10,046 bases of DNA from Betaproteobacteria bacterium. Its GTDB lineage: Bacteria; Pseudomonadota; Gammaproteobacteria; Burkholderiales; Casimicrobiaceae. Where the stretch lies: the NCBI GenBank assembly GCA_005888865.1, contig VBCL01000096.1:23321-33366 (forward strand), read 5' to 3'. The translations under genes were made by a program, and so were the position numbers. A model generated the notes under the pieces. That model did not search any database. It was not told the origin of the DNA and saw only the letters and a list, made by a program, of their open reading frames with translations. This document shows positions 6,493-10,046 of this stretch, one piece after another (within the stretch, counting starts at the first letter, position 1; the number at the start of each line of letters is the position of its first letter).

Positions 6493-6717
6493 CTACGGTG
6501 GGCCGCCGCGCCTAATGCCACTGCGCTGCGCCAAGGTCTTGAATTTTTTGCGAAATCGCTTACCTATTGGTTGAGCTAGTAGGTCCACAAGTTCCCAGAT
6601 ATGTGGCATTGCACCAAAGCACAATACCCACAAGGAACCGTCGAATCCAATAGGAATTTCTGAAGCTTGCGATCGGATGCCCAAATGGAACCATACTGGA
6701 ATGGTGCATTGCACCAT
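6493..6717 (-). CDS. Orphan 74-codon ORF in an AT-richer island
   Basis: I do not recognise this product. It starts at the ATG at 6717, which has AGGGGG 8 bases before it, and ends with TAG at 6493. The first ~60 codons use many A/T third positions, unlike every other gene here, which suggests recent transfer or a remnant; the last dozen codons return to the GC-rich style, so the frame may run past a junction. The protein has an aromatic and hydrophobic first half (IPVWFHLGIR, IPIGFDGSLWVLCFGAMPHIWELVDLLA) and a basic tail (KRFRKKFKTLAQRSGIRRGG). A small soluble protein or a fragment of a larger one are both possible. Its start codon lies in a perfect palindrome. It stands between the c-di-GMP gene and the patatin gene in the same orientation. 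Confidence 0.4.
   Translation of the reverse strand: MVQCTIPVWFHLGIRSQASEIPIGFDGSLWVLCFGAMPHIWELVDLLAQPIGKRFRKKFKTLAQRSGIRRGGPP
6701..6717. repeat. Perfect palindrome over the start codon of the orphan ORF
   Basis: ATGGTGCATTGCACCAT has 8-bp perfect arms around one central base. The right-hand end is the start codon of the minus-strand ORF. The half GCATTGCACCA recurs exactly 100 bp to the left (6606-6616), inside that ORF. This could be a dimeric regulator site or a translation-blocking structure, although a one-base loop cannot form as such and 3-5 central bases would have to stay unpaired. Confidence 0.55.
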
Positions 6718-6767
6718 GGATTCAGCCCCCTGGGCAGGCCGCCGATCTACCTTGTGACCCCGCGACA

Positions 6768-6784
6768 GGGGACAGGTAACTTCG
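6768..6784. repeat. REP-like motif (GGGGACAGGTAACTT type)
   Basis: GGGGACAGGTAACTTCG resembles, from memory, a second common flavour of extragenic repeat linked to REP-associated tyrosine transposases, and shares the skeleton of the motif at 1828-1847. It lies 55 bp past the stop of the GGDEF-EAL gene. No transposase is present in the window. Confidence 0.3.
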
Positions 6785-6838
6785 GGCGATTCGAGGCTTG
6801 CCGGGCTGGATGACCCGCAGGATGTGGCTTGAGGTTCC

Positions 6839-9223
6839 TTAAACCACCCGGCGCAACATCTTCGGCTCGGGCACGACGGCGGTCCACGCCGAGTCCCGCA
6901 TCCAGGCTGGAATTTCCGTCCCGCCCAGCGGGCGGCTGAGCCAGTAGCCCTGCGCCATATCGCAGCCCAGGGCGCGCAGCTGTTCGAAGGTGGCCTCGTC
7001 CTCGACGCCTTCGGCGACCACCGCCAGGCCCATGTTGTGCGCGAGGTCGATCGTCGAACGCACGATGACCGCGTCGCTCGGGTCGCGCGCCATGCCGATC
7101 ACGAAGGTCTTGTCGATCTTGAGCTCGTGCACCGGCAGATGGCGGAGGTAGGACAGCGACGAGTAGCCGGTGCCGTAATCGTCGATCGCGAGCCTGCAGC
7201 CAAGCGCGCTCAGACGCTTCATGTTCCCGATCGCGTGGGCAGGGTCGTCCAGGATCGCGCTCTCCGTGATCTCGAGGGTGAACCAGCTGGCCGCGCAGAA
7301 GTTCTGTTCCAGCATCTCGTGGAAGCGCTCGGGCAATTCGGCGTCCATGAGGTCGCGCGCCGACAGGTTGACCGACACGTTCATCGGCAGGCCCGCGGCA
7401 CGCCACGCGGCACATTGCTGGACCGCATGCGCGAGCACCCATCGCGTGATCGCCCGGATGTAGCCCGTATGCTCCGCGAACGGGATGAATTCCAGCGGCG
7501 AGACGATGCCTCGCGTCGGATGCTGCCAGCGCACGAGCGCTTCAACGTAGTTCTCGCCCGAACTGCCGAATGGCACCTTGGGCTGGTAGACCAGAGTCAG
7601 TTCATTGTCGTCGACCGCCTGCCGCAGATCGCTCATGAGCGACAGGCGCTCGCTACTGTGCTGGTCGCAGCGATCGTCCCAAACCGCGACACCGAGATTC
7701 TTTCGCTTCGCCTCGTACATCGCGATGTCCGCGCGGCGCAGGAGCGTCGCACTTTCGCTGCCGTGTTCCGGGAAGGCGGCCACGCCGATGCTCGCGCGCA
7801 CGTCGACCAGATGCCCGCTGAGCGTCATCGGCGACTCGAGCACCTGCAGGATTTCCTTTGCGACGAATTCGGCGTCGGCTGCAGTCGAGCTCGGCAGAAG
7901 GATCGCGAACTCGTCGCCGCCCAGGCGGGCGACCGTCTCCGCGGATCTCCCCACGACGCTTTGCAGGCGCACGGCGACTTCGCACAGCAGCATGTCGCCA
8001 ATCGGATGGCCCAGCGAATCGTTGACGTCCTTGAAATGATCGAGGTCCATGAGCAGCACTGCAACCGGCGTGGAAAGCCGTGCGCCCGACGCGAGCTGCT
8101 GGTCGAGGCGCTCGGAATACAGCGCGCGATTAGGCAGCGCGGTCAGGGTGTCGCGATACGCGAGATCCATGATGCGCGATTCGCGCGCGACCAGGCCTTG
8201 CTGCATCGTGCGGAACGCGTCGGCGAGCGCGCCGATCTCGTCCTGTCGCCGCGACGCAGGCACGGTCGAATAGTTGCCGGCGGCGATCCGGCGCGCCACG
8301 CGCGCGAGCTCGCGTACCGGCCGCACGATGCCGCGCGCGATCATCAGGCTGGCGAGGATCGAAACCACGACCGCGAGCACCGTAATCATCGCGAGCTGGC
8401 GTTGCAGACGGCGGAAAGGCTCCAGGGCGGAGGACAGCGGCTGCTGCAATACCGCGATGACCGATTCGGTGGCGCGCGAAGGCAGTGTGCGCACGCGCGT
8501 GACCGCTGCGTCTGCGTAGAGCGCATTGCCGGCGCCGTCGATCGCTGCGAATCGATCCGCCGCAACCTCCTGCAACAGCGCGGCGCGGTCGGCATCGATC
8601 AGCGTGCTTGCCTGTAACTCCCACTCGCCTTCGCCCTGGCGGCTCAGGAACGAAATTTGTAGATTGGTGAGGCGATTCAAGTCGCTCGCCAAGGCGTCGT
8701 CGACTTTGACCCCAACCGCAACCCACGCGATCGGCAGCGGCGCCAGCACCGGCACCAGGACCAGTTGATAGAGACGGCCGCGGAGAAGCACCATGGCCGT
8801 CGCCTGGTGCGAGGCTTCGGCGCTCGCGAGAAGCGTCGGAAACGCGAACGCGTTCCCGGCCGCAGCGTCGAGCGTGTCGGCGAGCACGCGCTGGTCGAGG
8901 CCGACCAGCATCATCAGATCGGCGTCGATGCGCTTGCCATGATTCACGAGCGCCGACCGTATCGTGTCGGCGTCTTCGGTCGCGATCGCGCCGCGAAAGG
9001 CGTAGTCCGCGGACAGCAGGCGCGCTCCCTGGAACAGGCGCTGCGTGTACTGATCGAGCAGCAGGTCGACGACGCGCGCACCGCCGACCAGCTCATCGCC
9101 GACGCTTTTGCGGGCCGCGGCAACGCCGACCGTATTGATGAGCACGAATCCACCGACCTGCACTGCGATCATCAGCAGGAGGAACAGAGCGAGAATTCGG
9201 GTCTGTAGACTGCGCGCGAGCAT
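6839..9223 (-). CDS. Membrane GGDEF-EAL protein (c-di-GMP cyclase/phosphodiesterase) with HAMP
   Basis: The 794-residue protein has an N-terminal membrane helix (about 9-31), a periplasmic region of about 245 residues that looks like a Cache-type sensor, a second helix (about 278-297), a HAMP linker (about 298-350), a GGDEF domain (about 352-515) and an EAL domain (about 525-780). The GGDEF site is intact (RLGGDEF, 433-439), with DTLTALPNR at the domain entry. The product-inhibition site expected five residues before it reads RSAE (426-429), not RxxD. The EAL site also looks complete: EAL 561-563, NVSVNLSAR, ITE at 652-654 preceded by Glu651, DD at 681-682, LKID with Lys702, Glu738 in AEGVE and Gln758. 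Both synthesis and breakdown of c-di-GMP are therefore possible; hybrids with a full EAL are often net phosphodiesterases. The ligand is unknown. No strong ribosome site precedes the ATG at 9223; the start was chosen for the membrane helix. Confidence 0.93.
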   Translation of the reverse strand: MLARSLQTRILALFLLLMIAVQVGGFVLINTVGVAAARKSVGDELVGGARVVDLLLDQYTQRLFQGARLLSADYAFRGAIATEDADTIRSALVNHGKRIDADLMMLVGLDQRVLADTLDAAAGNAFAFPTLLASAEASHQATAMVLLRGRLYQLVLVPVLAPLPIAWVAVGVKVDDALASDLNRLTNLQISFLSRQGEGEWELQASTLIDADRAALLQEVAADRFAAIDGAGNALYADAAVTRVRTLPSRATESVIAVLQQPLSSALEPFRRLQRQLAMITVLAVVVSILASLMIARGIVRPVRELARVARRIAAGNYSTVPASRRQDEIGALADAFRTMQQGLVARESRIMDLAYRDTLTALPNRALYSERLDQQLASGARLSTPVAVLLMDLDHFKDVNDSLGHPIGDMLLCEVAVRLQSVVGRSAETVARLGGDEFAILLPSSTAADAEFVAKEILQVLESPMTLSGHLVDVRASIGVAAFPEHGSESATLLRRADIAMYEAKRKNLGVAVWDDRCDQHSSERLSLMSDLRQAVDDNELTLVYQPKVPFGSSGENYVEALVRWQHPTRGIVSPLEFIPFAEHTGYIRAITRWVLAHAVQQCAAWRAAGLPMNVSVNLSARDLMDAELPERFHEMLEQNFCAASWFTLEITESAILDDPAHAIGNMKRLSALGCRLAIDDYGTGYSSLSYLRHLPVHELKIDKTFVIGMARDPSDAVIVRSTIDLAHNMGLAVVAEGVEDEATFEQLRALGCDMAQGYWLSRPLGGTEIPAWMRDSAWTAVVPEPKMLRRVV

Positions 9224-9633
9224 CGGAAGCGAGGGTTGAGCGTACCTGCTAGCGTCGCGGACGCAGGTCGCGGTCGAATGAAACCGCGCCGGCGCAGGTA
9301 AGGAGCCCGCGGTGATGATTCGGGGGCAGACTCATCGGCGCTGCCACGCCGGGGCCAATGGGTGCGCTGATACGTGACGCGGATCGGCCAGCCTGCCCTT
9401 GCGCAGCCGGAGCGCCCGGCGAGGTCCTTGCGATCCCCACCACGGAACGCGCGAGACCCGCATCGCACATCGCACGCGAATGCCCTGAAAACTCAATGAT
9501 TTGGAGCACAGCTCGAATTCTCCATCGTGGTGCCGTCGCGGGTCTTGATCCGCGCTGGCATGCGCGGGCAAGACGTAAGCAAGTTTCTTGCCGGTCTGTT
9601 GTAGACTGCATTCCGCCTCTCACAGCCACGGCC
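9224..9633. promoter_or_regulatory. Divergent intergenic region, no supported gene
   Basis: This 410-bp stretch separates the GGDEF-EAL gene from the divergent envelope-protein gene and must hold both promoters. I see no supported ORF. Near the right-hand gene there are short hairpins: GCAAG-TTT-CTTGC (9579-9591) and GTCT-GTTGT-AGAC (9594-9606); TAGACT at 9602 could be a -10 box, but no good -35 stands 16-18 bp before it. I looked for a c-di-GMP riboswitch core and a sigma-54 promoter and found neither. Confidence 0.45.
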
Positions 9634-10046
9634 ATGCGGTCCCCGCTGAGCAAACGCAACGCCGAACGAAACTGCGAACGCGACTGCGCGCGCTCCTGCG
9701 CATGCATCCGCGTGCGCGTGTGCCGCGCGGCATGCGCACTGATTGTGGCGTGCGCGAGCAGCGCATCGAACGCGACCTGGCAATTCGACGTCGATGCGGG
9801 ATCGCTCTACGACAGCAATCTCACGCGGGCCTACGAGCCGGCGGATATCCGCGCCGATGCGGCGTTCACGCTCGACGCCGCAGCCGGATCGTTCTGGGCG
9901 TTGTCCGGCTCCGACGGCCTCACGCTCACGGCCGATGCCCGGACCGAGGCTTATCACCGCTTTCACGGACTCAACGTTCTGGGCATCGGCGCGAGCGGCG
10001 TTTACAAGCACAAGTTCGGCGTCGGCTACGCCGCGCCATGGATCGC
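9634..10046 (+). CDS. Probable outer-membrane beta-barrel protein (3' end outside window)
   Basis: The frame is open from the ATG at 9634 to the window edge (137 codons). A short Arg/Cys-rich start is followed by a signal-peptide-like segment (VCRAACALIVACASSASNA) and then TWQFDVDAGSLYDSNLTRAY. The motif W-x-F-D-V-D-A-G-x-x-Y-D-S-N-L at the start of the mature part, and the alternating polar/hydrophobic strands after it (FTLDAAAGSFWAL, GLTLTADARTEAYHRF, NVLGIGASGVYKHKFGVGY), are typical of outer-membrane barrels. The exact family cannot be fixed from the N-terminus. The first 25 residues, with six Cys and nine or more Arg, are unusual; an in-frame GTG at 9709 or 9715 would give a more normal signal peptide. 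IVAC also fits a lipobox, so a lipoprotein is possible. No Shine-Dalgarno sequence is visible before either start. Confidence 0.6.
   Translation, partial: MRSPLSKRNAERNCERDCARSCACIRVRVCRAACALIVACASSASNATWQFDVDAGSLYDSNLTRAYEPADIRADAAFTLDAAAGSFWALSGSDGLTLTADARTEAYHRFHGLNVLGIGASGVYKHKFGVGYAAPWI

Larger units (their letters stand above)
6432..6838. other. Mosaic spacer between GGDEF-EAL and patatin genes
   Basis: This 407-bp spacer contains, from right to left, the REP-like motif, a palindrome, the AT-richer orphan ORF and the long leader hairpin. No clear terminator for the GGDEF-EAL gene is seen. The change of composition at about 6530 and 6720 suggests an insertion. Confidence 0.5.

Noticed and set aside
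5577..6515. 312-codon plus-strand frame over the patatin gene
   Set aside because: It is a shadow of a gene with intact GGGSWG, GTSAG and DGG motifs.
6563..6654. Inverted pair CCTATTGG / CCAATAGG
   Set aside because: Both copies encode Pro-Ile-Gly in the orphan ORF, and an 8-bp pair 76 bp apart can arise by chance.
7037..8617. 526-codon open frame on the plus strand over the GGDEF-EAL gene
   Set aside because: It is antisense to a gene with complete catalytic motifs, its product is Arg/His/Asp-rich with no recognisable domain, and such frames are expected from GC-rich codon bias.
9224..9633. c-di-GMP riboswitch or sigma-54 promoter near the GGDEF-EAL gene
   Set aside because: No riboswitch core was recognised, and the best GG/GC pair (around 9556) has the wrong spacing for sigma-54.

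Overview
The window is GC-rich, dense and strongly codon-biased, which gives long antisense shadow reading frames over every real gene. The gene content (a secreted DUF5648/BNR-repeat protein, a GGDEF-EAL protein with a periplasmic sensor, a patatin-like lipase, a small lone HNH endonuclease and the start of a probable outer-membrane barrel) points to a Gram-negative proteobacterium. A betaproteobacterium (Burkholderiales or Nitrosomonadales-like) is my best guess, but this rests on gene style, not on a marker gene. No rRNA, tRNA, CRISPR array, integrase or transposase gene was seen.

Layout. 1-1112 (+): the 3' part of an asparagine-synthase-like PP-loop protein whose 5' end lies outside the window. 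1190-1750 (-): HNH endonuclease, convergent with it. 1751-2069: no supported gene; a few inverted repeats and one REP-like motif. 2070-2270 (-): small hypothetical protein. 2314-2345: a good intrinsic terminator pointing left, which ends some minus-strand transcript arising in 2371-2775; a 63-codon ORF there is only a weak candidate. 2775-3212 (+): XRE-type regulator, followed 13 bp later by 3226-5340 (+), a large exported protein with DUF5648-like sequence and a six-Asp-box beta-propeller; the two look like an operon. 5343-6431 (-): patatin-like lipase, converging on the propeller gene with only 2 bp between stop codons. 6432-6838: a spacer with a long hairpin, a visibly AT-richer island carrying an orphan 74-codon ORF, and a second REP-like motif. 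6839-9223 (-): membrane GGDEF-EAL protein. 9224-9633: no supported gene. 9634-10046 (+): 5' end of a probable outer-membrane beta-barrel protein, cut by the window edge.

How the genes work together. The only convincing functional pairing is the regulator with the exported propeller protein. The c-di-GMP enzyme and the divergent envelope protein could share a control region, but nothing in the sequence proves it. I found no recognisable defence, secretion or biosynthetic cluster. The parts most likely to hold something undescribed are the orphan AT-rich ORF with a palindrome over its start codon, the orphan minus-strand transcript ending at the 2314-2345 terminator, and the regulator/propeller pair.
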